Shown piece by piece: positions 17,987 to 27,482 of a stretch of 64,000 bases of DNA. The translations under genes and the position numbers were made by a program. Every line of letters begins with the position of its first letter. Positions within the stretch are counted from its first letter, which is position 1. The notes beneath the pieces are model-generated. The model was not told where the DNA came from. It saw only the letters and a program-made list of their open reading frames with translations, and did no database searches. The stretch spans positions 1-64,000 of the forward strand of contig DATGXI010000073.1 in NCBI GenBank assembly GCA_035299065.1, read 5' to 3'. Source of the stretch: DASPJQ01 sp035299065 (lineage in GTDB: Bacteria; Bacteroidota; Bacteroidia; Flavobacteriales_D; UBA2798).

Positions 17987-19144
17987 GTGGCCTCTGTTTT
18001 CATAAATAAATTTTTTAAGCCACATTGGTTTATTCTTGCATTTTCATTGGCGGCTGTAATTGTTTCTGTTCAACTCTATTTATTGCCACCGGGTCCGTTT
18101 TGGGGAGGCATTTATACCAGGTACAATAATTACGTCATTTTTAAACAGTCGTTTTTTCATTTGCTTGAACATAAAAACCTGTATGTTCAGTATCCTGCCG
18201 AGTATGGAGATTTTTTCAAATACAGCCCTACGTTTGCTCTTTTATTTGCTCCATTTTCCGTTTTACCAACCCTTTCAGGTCTTATTGCATGGAATTTACT
18301 GAATGTTTTCATGCTTGTTTTCGCCTTGCTGAAGCTACCGGGATTGAAACACCCCGAAAATTACTGGATACTACTGATTATAGCAATTGAATTGATTACA
18401 TCAAGTCAATCTTGCCAATCCAATGCATTAATTGCAGCTAGTATGATTATGGGTTTTACGCTTGTGAAAAAAGAAAAGTACCTTGCCGCTGCTATGCTAA
18501 TTTCATTGGGAACATTTATTAAAATCTACTGTATTCTTGGTTTTCTTGTTTTCTTCTTTGCGCCAAACAAAAAAAAGTTCTTTTTTTCAAGTGTTGTGGC
18601 TATGGCAACATTGCTTATACTACCTGCCCTATTAATTGGGTTTAGCGAACTAATGTGGCAATACAAAAATTGGGGTACTTTACTTACCTGGGATATGAAT
18701 GACTCAGTTGGAAGCTCTGTTTACGGCATATCTTATGTTATGACAGGATCAACACGTTTTAAACTGGCCTTGCAGGTTATGGGTGTAGTGCTTTTAATTA
18801 TTCCGCTTTTTTTTATTACAAAACGTGAGGAAAAAAAGCAACTTCAATACCTTGCTTATGTTTTAATGTGGATGGTTTTATTTAATCACAAGGCTGAATC
18901 AGCTACGTTTATTATTGCTTTTACCGGTGCAGCTATTTGGTTTTTTACTACAAAGCGAAATTATATCACCGTTGCATTGTTTATTTTGTGTTTTACTTTT
19001 TGCTGCCTTTCCCAAACCGATTTGTTTCCAAAAACCCTGCGCGCTGAATTTATAACATACCATGTCAAAGCCTGGCCTTTTGTGTTTGTGTTTGTGGCCT
19101 GCTTAATGGATTTATTAAAAAAGAAAACCATTGTGGCTGTTTAA
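17987..19144 (+). CDS. GT87-type membrane glycosyltransferase (DUF2029)
   Basis: A 385-residue polytopic protein with about nine hydrophobic helices. The first periplasmic loop holds GGIYTRYNNYVIFKQSFFHL and LYVQYPAEYGDFFKYSPTFA. The YxxYPAxxGDxFKYSPxFA pattern is typical of family 87 glycosyltransferases, which use polyprenyl-phosphate sugars on the outer face of the inner membrane. The acidic residues in the YNN/E-GD loop are likely part of the active site. The start is GTG at 17987, close behind the OB-like lipoprotein gene. The final stop overlaps the convergent gene at 19141. Confidence 0.85.
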   Translation: MASVFINKFFKPHWFILAFSLAAVIVSVQLYLLPPGPFWGGIYTRYNNYVIFKQSFFHLLEHKNLYVQYPAEYGDFFKYSPTFALLFAPFSVLPTLSGLIAWNLLNVFMLVFALLKLPGLKHPENYWILLIIAIELITSSQSCQSNALIAASMIMGFTLVKKEKYLAAAMLISLGTFIKIYCILGFLVFFFAPNKKKFFFSSVVAMATLLILPALLIGFSELMWQYKNWGTLLTWDMNDSVGSSVYGISYVMTGSTRFKLALQVMGVVLLIIPLFFITKREEKKQLQYLAYVLMWMVLFNHKAESATFIIAFTGAAIWFFTTKRNYITVALFILCFTFCCLSQTDLFPKTLRAEFITYHVKAWPFVFVFVACLMDLLKKKTIVAV

Positions 19145-19659
19145 AACCAGCGTTGTGTTATATGAATGTAAATACGATACGCTTCTCCGGGGAATTGCGT
19201 ATATTCAATGTATTTATCATCGTAGTACATATTGATCTCGGTATACTTTAATTCCCATTTGGTAACATTGCATTTTTCCACTTCGCTGTAAGCGTCAACA
19301 ACAGGCATTCCGTATTTTTTGATCCACTTTTCTTTGCGCTTTTTATAAAACTTATCGGCTTGCTTTTTTTCTGAAATACGGTAAAAGCGATACTGTTGTA
19401 TATCGTACAAATGTCCGGCATCATACCCCAGGCGAATATCCATTCCATAATCGTAGTAGGATGTGGTTGGCCCGCTTTTTTGATTTGGTAATCCAGCATT
19501 GTAAAGTATGCCTCTTTTGTCAAGGGCTGCCTCCACTTTTTCTTTGCTCCAGGTCCACTCCATGTATTCCCATCCATTAAAATCAACGGGGTCTTTACCA
19601 GGTGTAAATGAAATACCCAGCGTACATACAACAACCAAGAAAACCAGTAAACGATGCAT
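19141..19659 (-). CDS. secreted protein, paralogue of 47545-48042
   Basis: A 172-residue exported protein with a signal peptide (MHRLLVFLVVVCTLGISFT). The mature domain opens with FNGWEYMEWTWSKEKVEAAL and has a central KQADKFYKKRKEKWIKKYG. It ends in a strand pair with MYYDDKYIEYTQ. The same plan (WEFLEWGTDSATVSSL, KQANETYEKIRTRMLTDYG, HLEYDYQYKI) is found in the gene at 47545-48042, so the two are distant paralogues of one unnamed periplasmic family. The role is unknown. It overlaps the GT87 stop by 4 bases on the opposite strand. Confidence 0.7.
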   Translation of the reverse strand: MHRLLVFLVVVCTLGISFTPGKDPVDFNGWEYMEWTWSKEKVEAALDKRGILYNAGLPNQKSGPTTSYYDYGMDIRLGYDAGHLYDIQQYRFYRISEKKQADKFYKKRKEKWIKKYGMPVVDAYSEVEKCNVTKWELKYTEINMYYDDKYIEYTQFPGEAYRIYIHITQRWF

Positions 19660-19742
19660 ATTTTAAATCTCAAACGGTTTTTTTAAACCCATTTGAAAAC
19701 TATTCAAGCCTTGCCCGCCAACCTCAGATCTAAAACTTCCGG

Positions 19743-20090
19743 TTATTTTTTTCCGCAACCATCGTCCTTGCAGCATTTGGGTAATTTATTGTACCCAATC
19801 TCATCGGCAGGCACCTCATCGGCCCAGTAACCCAATTTTGAAATTGCTTTGCGTATTTTATCCGGATCGGTTTTATCAGTACGATATTTTACAGTAACCA
19901 TTTTGACATCGAGGTCAACTTTTACTTCTTTAACGCCTTTTTCAAAAACAAGTTCACGTTCAATACGTTCTTTGCATTCACCGCATACGGTTGATGTTTT
20001 TATTTGAATGGTTTTTGTTTCCTTTCCTGTAAATGACATGAACAGGAATAATACAAAACCTGCCGATACTATGTTTTTTAGTGTTTTCAT
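19743..20090 (-). CDS. periplasmic HMA-domain metal-binding protein
   Basis: A 115-residue exported protein. After a signal peptide ending near MSFTG, residues 27-95 form a heavy-metal-associated fold with the CGEC motif (Cys36, Cys39) and the strand VKEVKVDLDVKMVTVKY. A tail KCCKDDGCGKK adds three more cysteines. HMA domains carry Cu(I) or Zn(II). The gene is last in a run with the TonB-dependent receptor and the HYC_CC_PP protein, 37 bases behind the receptor. It probably receives the metal in the periplasm or helps sense it. Which metal is not visible from sequence. Confidence 0.88.
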   Translation of the reverse strand: MKTLKNIVSAGFVLFLFMSFTGKETKTIQIKTSTVCGECKERIERELVFEKGVKEVKVDLDVKMVTVKYRTDKTDPDKIRKAISKLGYWADEVPADEIGYNKLPKCCKDDGCGKK

Positions 20091-20127
20091 AACTTAACTC
20101 TTTTTTAAATAAATATTCTTTTTTAAA

Positions 20128-22329
20128 TTATTTCCTTAAACTATACCTGATTCCCCCGTAAATAACACGACCGTTCAAAGGCCCCCATACCAGGCTGGCA
20201 TCAAAATAAGTACCAAAAGCATCATCGGCTGCAATAACTGCATGTTTTTGCGTTTGGTTCAGTATGTTTTCAACACCTAGATAGGTTTCAAATTTACGAA
20301 ACAACTTGGTTACCTGTACGTGTACAATGGTCAAAGGTTCTCCTTTTTTGGCGAATGCGTATTGAGGTGGGTTGTCTTCGGTATTGGGAATGCGCGCGGC
20401 ATCAATCCAGTTGCTAATGATGTCCACTTTCCATTTCTTATCCAACGTTTTCCAGCTTAGGTTGGCCATGGCCCTGTTTGGCGAAACCATGGCTTTTTGC
20501 TGCAATACCCCGGCTACAGTTTGTTTAACGTCATAATGCTTAAACGCAATTTTAAACTGAAGTGTTTTGGTAAACATCATATCCAAATCAACCTGTACAC
20601 TGTGCGCGTATGATTGTCCTGTCAAATTGTAAAAATTCAATTCGCGTACATTTAAATCATAATCCACCACTACCTGGTTCATAAACTGAGTGTAGTAATA
20701 GTCTACATTAAACATCCACTTGTTTTCACCCACAGTAAACTCTTGTGTTAAACTTGCACCTGTGTTAAACGATTTTTCAGGCTGCAAATCTGGCGCAATA
20801 ATAATGATGCGTGAAGAGGCCAGTGCCGACATGTTTTCCATGAGGGTTTTACTGGTACGAAAACCGGTTCCTGCAAGGGCCCGAAAAGCTGTTTTATCGG
20901 TAAGTGCCCAACGTAAATGCAGGCGCGGTGTGTATTGCACACCAAATTTATTGTGGTAATCAACCCGGTGTCCTGCCAGTAAATTAAAGGATGGGCTTGG
21001 GGTAAAACTGTACTCAAAAAATACACCCGGAATATATTCTTCCTGTTTATCATTGATACCATTTACAAAAAAGTCGGTGTTGTCATAAATAAATGACAGG
21101 CCTGTTTTAAATGTGTGTCGTGTATCGTGTATGTAATCTGAATAAATTCCGTTGAAATAGCCTGAGTGCTGTGTTGCATTTACCATGCGGTAACCAAAGT
21201 TGGAATTGTTTTGCTGGTACCGGTAACTTCCAATTAAACCAATGCTTGTCATGGAGCGTTTTGGAAATAAAAACCCGTTTTTAAAATACACCTGGTGCAT
21301 TTGTGTTTTGATGTTTGCCTGGTAAGGCCCTTGCTCGGAAAGAATCCGTCCGGCTCCCAATTGTCCGCCAAGTTTATCATCGGCCAGGGTATGCATCATA
21401 ATTACCTGTTCGGTTTTTTTACCCATGTGCTTCCAACGGTTCATAACGTTTACCTGCTTGCTTAAGGGGTTGTCCCTGAAACCATCATTGTTCATATCGT
21501 TCTCCATCACATTTGCATTTCCATGCAAAAACAAAAGCGTTGACCAATTCTTTTTGAATTTTTTATTCAAATGCACATTGGCCTCACTCCGTCCCATTGA
21601 ACTTCCATACACATTTACAAATATGGTTTCTATTTTGTGGTCTTCGGGTTTCAATAGTTCAATGTTGATCATACCGGCCATTGATTCAAATCCGTTCACT
21701 ACACTTCCTATTCCCTTGGTAATTTGAATCCCCTGCAACCAGGTTCCTGGTATAAAACTCATGCCGTAATTGGCAGCAAGGCCCCTTGTATACGGCACAT
21801 TTTCTATTTGTATGGGCGAGTAAAGTCCACTTAGTCCCAACATTTGAATTGTTCGCGCACCTGTAACCGCATCGGTATACACCACGTCAACACTTGCGTT
21901 GGATTCAAAACTTTCAGCAAGGTTACAACAGGCGGCCTTTTTCAATTCATTGCCTCCAATGTATTCCACTTTTATTGTTTTTACCAAATCAATTTTGGTA
22001 TCATAATCGCGAAAAATAATGTTAACTGCATCAAGTGTATTTAATGGATATAATAAAACATGGTATACATTTTTTGCCGAATCCGTTTGAATGCTATCGC
22101 TGCTAAAACCTGCTGCATTTATATAATACACCGTATTGTGACTGCCTTCGAGCAGAAAAACACCAGTACTGTCAGCATTGGTAACTATTCCTGTAACGGC
22201 ATTGGTCACAACAGCGGTATGCAGGGGCATTTTTTTTGTCCCTGCCTGGCCGTAAACATGTACGGTTATTTGCTGGCTGTAGCTTATACTTTGTACAACC
22301 AGCAGTAAAAGCGTAATTAGCTTGTACAT
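20128..22329 (-). CDS. TonB-dependent receptor, probable metal uptake
   Basis: A 733-residue outer-membrane receptor. A signal peptide ends at YSQQ. About 22-95 form a carboxypeptidase-regulatory-like beta-sandwich typical of Bacteroidota receptors. The plug, about 115-230, contains GGNELKKAACCNLAESFE with a Cys134-Cys135 pair, and RTIQMLGLSGLYSPIQIENV. The remaining 500 residues form the barrel and end in GGIRYSLRK. Flanking genes encode cysteine-rich metal-binding proteins, so the likely cargo is a copper or zinc complex rather than a siderophore or sugar. The adjacent cysteines in the plug would be an unusual metal site on the transport path. Confidence 0.9.
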   Translation of the reverse strand: MYKLITLLLLVVQSISYSQQITVHVYGQAGTKKMPLHTAVVTNAVTGIVTNADSTGVFLLEGSHNTVYYINAAGFSSDSIQTDSAKNVYHVLLYPLNTLDAVNIIFRDYDTKIDLVKTIKVEYIGGNELKKAACCNLAESFESNASVDVVYTDAVTGARTIQMLGLSGLYSPIQIENVPYTRGLAANYGMSFIPGTWLQGIQITKGIGSVVNGFESMAGMINIELLKPEDHKIETIFVNVYGSSMGRSEANVHLNKKFKKNWSTLLFLHGNANVMENDMNNDGFRDNPLSKQVNVMNRWKHMGKKTEQVIMMHTLADDKLGGQLGAGRILSEQGPYQANIKTQMHQVYFKNGFLFPKRSMTSIGLIGSYRYQQNNSNFGYRMVNATQHSGYFNGIYSDYIHDTRHTFKTGLSFIYDNTDFFVNGINDKQEEYIPGVFFEYSFTPSPSFNLLAGHRVDYHNKFGVQYTPRLHLRWALTDKTAFRALAGTGFRTSKTLMENMSALASSRIIIIAPDLQPEKSFNTGASLTQEFTVGENKWMFNVDYYYTQFMNQVVVDYDLNVRELNFYNLTGQSYAHSVQVDLDMMFTKTLQFKIAFKHYDVKQTVAGVLQQKAMVSPNRAMANLSWKTLDKKWKVDIISNWIDAARIPNTEDNPPQYAFAKKGEPLTIVHVQVTKLFRKFETYLGVENILNQTQKHAVIAADDAFGTYFDASLVWGPLNGRVIYGGIRYSLRK

Positions 22330-22409
22330 TTCAGTTGATTTAATGAATGAATTAAACGGAAATTCAATAAGGTGTTACACCTTATATAATTAAACGATCA
22401 ATGCAAGCA

Positions 22410-22799
22410 TCAAATTAGCAGGGAGCAATAGGTAATGGGTCTGTTTTTGGATAATAAAGGCGGATAATCACGCGAAAACGTGATGGCCTTTTGATATGTT
22501 TCCTGTACGGCCCACACGTTTTGGCTTATTGGAAGCGCAAAAGCAAGTGCCGAGGATGGTTTAACGTTGAGCTTGTCGGCATTGGCCCACTGGTCATTGT
22601 CCAGTTTTACAATCTTTATCTGGTCCGAACAACAATCGTCTTCTTCAGGATCTTCTGAACAACAACTTTCCTTCGAGAAAGAGAATACTTTTGTTTGATT
22701 GGCCTCTCCACCGCAATAGTGTGTACTAAAGCCAACTCCCGCTACGGCAGGCAGGTAAATAAACAGTATGAGTATGGCCAGCAGTTTCTTTATCACCAC
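22410..22799 (-). CDS. HYC_CC_PP family protein
   Basis: A 129-residue protein with an N-terminal signal or anchor (KKLLAILILFIYLPAVA). It shows the three features that name the family: HYCGG at 27-31, the double cysteines ESCC (46-47) and DDCC (56-57), and a late YPPLL. These proteins usually sit next to TonB-dependent receptors and HMA proteins, as here. They are thought to bind metal, but no biochemical role is established. No ATG is available; GTG at 22799 or the next GTG at 22796 starts it. It is the first gene of the metal operon, 80 bases before the receptor. Confidence 0.85.
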   Translation of the reverse strand: MVIKKLLAILILFIYLPAVAGVGFSTHYCGGEANQTKVFSFSKESCCSEDPEEDDCCSDQIKIVKLDNDQWANADKLNVKPSSALAFALPISQNVWAVQETYQKAITFSRDYPPLLSKNRPITYCSLLI

Positions 22800-22811
22800 C
22801 CCAAAAATACA

Positions 22812-22819
22812 TACATTTG
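22812..22819 (+). promoter_or_regulatory. candidate -7 box for nfu
   Basis: TACATTTG matches TAnnTTTG exactly and lies 30 bases before the nfu start codon. It is in the divergent gap between nfu and the metal operon. No clear -33 element is seen. Confidence 0.4.
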
Positions 22820-22849
22820 CCCTAAATACAAAACGAATTAGTACTTTTT

Positions 22850-23461
22850 ATGAGTCAAACTCCAATTCCTACCATAGTTTACGCTGAAATGACCCCGAAC
22901 CCGGCTACCATGAAATTTGTGGCCGACAGGGCTATTGTAAACGGTGATTATATAGCTGAATACCTGCACTGGACCGATGTAAAAGACACCTCGCCCCTGG
23001 CCGAAAAACTATACACCTTCCCTTTTGTCAAGTCGCTGTTTTTTGCCGGCAATTTTGTGACTGTTACCAAGATTGATGATATTGCCTGGGACTATGTGAC
23101 CATGGAACTTCGTGAGTTCATTCTTGATTTCTTAAAACAAAATCAATGGGCAGTAACCAAACAACCTGAAGAACGAAAAGAAGAAACAACGGGTGAGGTT
23201 ATAAAAGCTGAACACGCTACACCAAGTACCGATACTGAATTCAAAATAATTGAATTGCTTGATGAGTATGTAAAACCTGCTGTGGAAAATGATGGCGGGG
23301 CAATTCATTTCAAATCATTTGAAAACGGCAAAGTACATTTGTCACTGCGTGGCGCCTGCAGCGGTTGTCCTTCTTCAAAAATGACGCTTAAAGGAGGAAT
23401 TGAAACGCTTTTAAAACAGCATTTGCCCGAAGTGCAGGAAGTAGTTGCCGAAGAATTATAA
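22850..23461 (+). CDS. Nfu-type iron-sulfur cluster scaffold/carrier
   Basis: A 203-residue cytoplasmic protein with both Nfu domains. The N-terminal domain, about 8-95, reads YAEMTPNPATMKFVADR and includes FPFVKSLFFAGNFVTVTK. The C-terminal NifU-like domain, about 125-203, has VKPAVENDGGAIHFKSF and ACSGCPSSKMTLK. Cys170 and Cys173 of the CxxC hold a 4Fe-4S cluster bridged between two subunits. Nfu delivers the cluster to apo-enzymes after assembly. A linker rich in Lys and Glu separates the domains. Its stop codon is interlocked with that of the convergent DUF4340 gene (ttataa). Confidence 0.93.
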   Translation: MSQTPIPTIVYAEMTPNPATMKFVADRAIVNGDYIAEYLHWTDVKDTSPLAEKLYTFPFVKSLFFAGNFVTVTKIDDIAWDYVTMELREFILDFLKQNQWAVTKQPEERKEETTGEVIKAEHATPSTDTEFKIIELLDEYVKPAVENDGGAIHFKSFENGKVHLSLRGACSGCPSSKMTLKGGIETLLKQHLPEVQEVVAEEL

Positions 23462-24511
23462 TGCCGGCATTTTGCGTATGAAGGCTGATATTGGCCTTAA
23501 CACTTTGTCAAATACACCCAACTGTACAACCACTACATCACCATTGGAAACCAGGCCGTAAGCCCGTTCAGGGTTCCAGGGCAGCAATTTTCCTTCAAGG
23601 TCAACCGCCTCGCCTTTATTGGGCATGTGATACAAGTCAATTGATTTGGGTCCTGTTTTTGCATCTTTAATGGATACCCTGAACCATGGTTGATGTTTGC
23701 GCAACGAATCAATCTTTTCAAATGTAAGCAGCCTGGCTGTTTCCTCAAAATGAATTTTTTTGTAAACAAACATATAGGCGCGGGCCGTTAGTGTGTCAAA
23801 CCCGTTTACTTTATTTCCTTTATAATCGCGCAACTCCAGTTTATTTCCCGGCAAGGCAATAAGCGTAAATCCTTCCTGGGGCGTTTCGGCCGATTCAACT
23901 TTTATTTCCTGCAGGTTTTTTGGGTCCGATGTAAATATGCCCGAGTATTTCCACTCACGCTCCTCGGTGAAAAAACGGGTATCAAGCTGGCCATGAAACG
24001 AAACCAGTTCCATAATATATGGTTCACTGGATTTGCCCATTTCAGGTGTTTCCAATAACATGTATGTGCCCGAACGGTCGGCAGCAGGATTGCTCACATA
24101 CCATATTTTACTGAGCTCACCGTTTTGAAATATTTCTATTTTCCGGTGGTATGCCGCAATGCTTTTGATCACGTTGTTGCGGGCGGCTGTTCCTACGCGC
24201 ACACGCGGCCTGACGTTCTTAAATGTTTTCATCAGGAGCAGAATACTTTCAGGTTTTGCCCTGAATTTTCCATTGATCATCCATCCCTGTTTTGGATCGC
24301 GCGTTAAGGTTGCCCGTTCGCCCGAACTTTTGGTGATGATGAATTTATCAATGGTGCCTGTATCAGCAATGGCAAATTCAGCATCGGGCGCGTTGTTTGC
24401 CGACTTGTTGTTATCAAACATGCCGTTTTGTTTTGCTGTAAAATACGCTGCAACCACTAACACGGCAAGCATAATGAATGAGAAAGTTATCCTGCGTTTA
24501 TTACGGGTCAT
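23456..24511 (-). CDS. DUF4340 membrane-anchored protein
   Basis: A 351-residue protein with one N-terminal membrane helix (ITFSFIMLAVLVVAAYFTA) and a large periplasmic part. It contains DKFIITKSSGERATLTRD, GWMINGKFRAKPESILLLM and repeated strand-rich modules typical of DUF4340. Genes of this type regularly follow GldG-like proteins; here the ATG overlaps the gldFG stop by 4 bases (ATGA), so translation is coupled. It is likely a periplasmic component of the same ABC-type complex, though its role is not established. It is not a catalytic protein as far as can be seen. Confidence 0.85.
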   Translation of the reverse strand: MTRNKRRITFSFIMLAVLVVAAYFTAKQNGMFDNNKSANNAPDAEFAIADTGTIDKFIITKSSGERATLTRDPKQGWMINGKFRAKPESILLLMKTFKNVRPRVRVGTAARNNVIKSIAAYHRKIEIFQNGELSKIWYVSNPAADRSGTYMLLETPEMGKSSEPYIMELVSFHGQLDTRFFTEEREWKYSGIFTSDPKNLQEIKVESAETPQEGFTLIALPGNKLELRDYKGNKVNGFDTLTARAYMFVYKKIHFEETARLLTFEKIDSLRKHQPWFRVSIKDAKTGPKSIDLYHMPNKGEAVDLEGKLLPWNPERAYGLVSNGDVVVVQLGVFDKVLRPISAFIRKMPAL

Positions 24512-27204
24512 GGCTGCGTGTTTTTAACGGTTTCATATTTTCGTTTGCGCAACAAGGTTTGCACAATGCCAAATACAACTATGATAATAAGCGGCAAACC
24601 TACGTTTAAAAACTGCCAGTATGATTTTTCTTTCATCACGCGTGAATCGTCCAGTTTGCGAATGGTTAACCTGCGTTGGCGCAATTCTATCAAGCTCTCC
24701 TCACCCAATAAATAATCAACTGCGTTCATTAAAAAATGACCATTGCCGTAAATGAATTTTGGCGATCCGTCAGGGTTTGCCACCTGGTAACGGTCATATT
24801 CAAGACTCAGGTAATTTTTACCGAACGTTTTTAAACGATCGTTGTACACGCTGTCCTGGTAATAGTTTTTTACCACATCGCCATCACCCACTACCAGCAT
24901 GCGTGTGGCCTGGCTTTCGTCCAGCACTCTATAATCCTTTGTTTTGGTAAATGCATCGGGTAACCGGTTTTTGAATACTGACCTGAATTTTCCTTCAAGA
25001 AATACACCCAGCGGAAGTCCAGGCTTAAGATTGGTTGAACTAAACGGTTCAATGTTTAAAATGCCGTAATTGATGCGCACGGGCGTTTTAAATATCATGG
25101 CTTTGTCAGATGACTTTAAGATCACTTTCTTTTTAACCATGCTTGAATCGCCAACTATATCAATACTTGATGCATATTCAAACTTGATGGGATTAAGTTT
25201 ATTGACGGTAATGTGGTTTGCTTTAGAATATACCAAGGGGTAAAAAGGCCATTCGGCAAAGTTACCGGGATAACCCGGCACATCAACCGGTGCACAGCTT
25301 TTATCAATCACAATGTCTTTGTTAATGCGCACACCATAGGTAAACAGCTGGTCGTCCAGGCGCAAATCTTTTGACAAACCAAATGTTTGTCCCTTGCGAA
25401 ACAAGGTATCACGTGGTACATCCATTGGGTCAACAAACCAGGCAACCTTGCCACCGCGCATAATAAACTGGTCAATTACAAATTTGTCTTTTTCACTAAA
25501 AGCGCTGTCAGGCTGCACCACCAATAAAACTTTGTACGGATCAAGTGCTTTAATTTTATTGTCAATGCTTACGTAATCTACCGTATAAAACTCGCTTAGC
25601 AAACGCTCGCCAACATGAAACTCGTCTTTGTTAACCTCGCCATGTCCCTGCAAAACGGCAATAGCAGGTCTTACCAGGTCACGTGCCCTGCGAATGCCAT
25701 CCACCAGCTTAAATTCAAGTTTTTCAACTGCATTGGACGTGATGTTACGCAATTCAATTTCGTTTTTGTAAATAACCTCGCGTGTAAAAAACTGTACGGG
25801 AACATCCTGCTGGCCTTCAAAACTAACTACAGCGCCCGGGAAAATATATTTTGTTTGAAAAGCCCCGTCAGCTTCGTATTGCAGTTCGGTAAATTTTAAT
25901 TTTTTCTCGTAGTAAATATCATTGATCAATTTCTTACGCTCTTCTTCGTCTTCACTTTCATTTGGATCAATAAATTCATAATTCAAACGGCTGCCGGTAT
26001 AGGCGCGCATTTCGTCCAGCTTTTCCTTGATGGATTTTTCCAGGTATTTTAAATCGGCCGGCAATTCACCGGTAAGGTATATTTTAATGTCAATGGTGCC
26101 TTTGTATTCACCGTCTTTGCTTTTAATATTGGTTTCGTTTTGCAAAAACTCAATGGTGCGTGGCGAGAGGGAATGCACTTTTTCTTCGGTAAGGTCAAAA
26201 CGCATAAATTGAAAACCACCTATAAAATTTAAAATGCAAATGCTGGCAATAAGCACAGCCGATTCAATTACACTGCCCCCTTTGCGTTTTGCAAGGCCCA
26301 GCATGGTAAACAAAATGAACAGTACAATAACCGAAACAAAATAGAGTAAGTCACGCGTGTCAACCACACCGCGTTTTATGGACTGGTAATGCTCATATAT
26401 ACCCAATTGGCGTACAAAACCCTGGTACTGGCCAAACGTGCCAAAAGAAGCAAGCTGGTCAAAACCCAGGTAAATGAAGAAACTAAGAAATACGGCAAGA
26501 ATAAAAGCCACTACCTGGTTTTGGGTAAGTGAACTGCAAAAAATACCAATGGAAACAAATGTTGCCCCAATGCAAAACAAACCTATGTATGAGCCAAATG
26601 TACCGCCTGTGTCAAGGTTTCCCGGTGGATCGCCCAATTCTTTAACGGAATAATAGTAGATAAATGTTGGAATGATGGAGAAGATGACCAAAACCAATCC
26701 GCCAATGTATTTGCTTACAATAATCTCAAGGTCTGAAAGCGGTTTGGTAAGCAGCAATTCCATGGTACCGTTGCGCCTTTCCTCGGCAAAACTGCGCATG
26801 GTAATGGCTGGAATCAAAAACAAAAATACCCAGGGAGCCAGGTCAAACAAATAATCAAGGCTGGCATAACCACCATCGGTAATGTTGTACTGGAAAGGAA
26901 AAACCCATAGGAATAGCCCCATTAGAAGCAGGAAAACTGAAATAACGATGTAACCAATGAGCAGGCTTAAAAAACTCCTGATCTCTTTTTTAACCAGTGC
27001 AAAAGCAAAGTTGGTAATGGTGTAATAAATAACATTGCCAAATACAAAGGCCAGGGCTGCAACTATAACGTCTTTTAAAAAAGATGAACTGGCTGCGGTT
27101 GACCCAAATTTATAGGGAATCCAAATGATGGCCATGCTGGCCAGTACGGCTATCCACCATTTATAATCTTTAATTCCTTTGGTTTGTAGTGTGCTGGTAC
27201 TCAT
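24508..27204 (-). CDS. gldFG: GldF-GldG fusion, gliding-associated ABC transporter subunit
   Basis: An 898-residue fusion. The first 70 residues carry two extra hydrophobic helices absent from standalone GldF as I know it. About 72-310 form the GldF permease, with KKEIRSFLSLLIGYIVISVF, LAPWVFLFLIPAITMRSFAEE, GTMELLLTKPLSDLEI and NQVVAFILAVFLSFFIY. About 318-895 form GldG: FMRFDLTEEKVHSLSPRT, IAVLQGHGEVNKDEF and a C-terminal membrane helix near 865-890. With the ATPase GldA (not in this window) these form an ABC transporter required for gliding in Flavobacterium. ATG at 27204 is preferred over one 9 bases upstream. Confidence 0.9.
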   Translation of the reverse strand: MSTSTLQTKGIKDYKWWIAVLASMAIIWIPYKFGSTAASSSFLKDVIVAALAFVFGNVIYYTITNFAFALVKKEIRSFLSLLIGYIVISVFLLLMGLFLWVFPFQYNITDGGYASLDYLFDLAPWVFLFLIPAITMRSFAEERRNGTMELLLTKPLSDLEIIVSKYIGGLVLVIFSIIPTFIYYYSVKELGDPPGNLDTGGTFGSYIGLFCIGATFVSIGIFCSSLTQNQVVAFILAVFLSFFIYLGFDQLASFGTFGQYQGFVRQLGIYEHYQSIKRGVVDTRDLLYFVSVIVLFILFTMLGLAKRKGGSVIESAVLIASICILNFIGGFQFMRFDLTEEKVHSLSPRTIEFLQNETNIKSKDGEYKGTIDIKIYLTGELPADLKYLEKSIKEKLDEMRAYTGSRLNYEFIDPNESEDEEERKKLINDIYYEKKLKFTELQYEADGAFQTKYIFPGAVVSFEGQQDVPVQFFTREVIYKNEIELRNITSNAVEKLEFKLVDGIRRARDLVRPAIAVLQGHGEVNKDEFHVGERLLSEFYTVDYVSIDNKIKALDPYKVLLVVQPDSAFSEKDKFVIDQFIMRGGKVAWFVDPMDVPRDTLFRKGQTFGLSKDLRLDDQLFTYGVRINKDIVIDKSCAPVDVPGYPGNFAEWPFYPLVYSKANHITVNKLNPIKFEYASSIDIVGDSSMVKKKVILKSSDKAMIFKTPVRINYGILNIEPFSSTNLKPGLPLGVFLEGKFRSVFKNRLPDAFTKTKDYRVLDESQATRMLVVGDGDVVKNYYQDSVYNDRLKTFGKNYLSLEYDRYQVANPDGSPKFIYGNGHFLMNAVDYLLGEESLIELRQRRLTIRKLDDSRVMKEKSYWQFLNVGLPLIIIVVFGIVQTLLRKRKYETVKNTQP

Positions 27205-27279
27205 CGGGAGCAAAAATATAACGTATAGGCCCTCACCCGTTACTCAAATTAACAATTATTTAGTGTTTTATACACAGGC

Positions 27280-27293
27280 ACTTATGCATAAGT
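27280..27293. promoter_or_regulatory. 14-bp perfect palindrome in a divergent gap
   Basis: acttatgcataagt reads the same on both strands. It lies between gldFG (minus) and the GH3-like gene (plus), where an operator would be expected. No regulator can be assigned. Confidence 0.25.
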
Positions 27294-27482
27294 ATTGTGA
27301 ATCACCGCGCGCGTTGAAGGCATGGCCAAAATCCTTATTCCTTTTGGCAGAAGGAAATTACCTGAACATGCCTGGTTTAAATTTAAATAAAAGTTTTGCT
27401 CCAGGTAACATTCAATGAAGCAAAGGCACAAAACATACTGTTTTCGGCAACGCGTTTATGGCTATCTTTAAAAGCAACTGAA

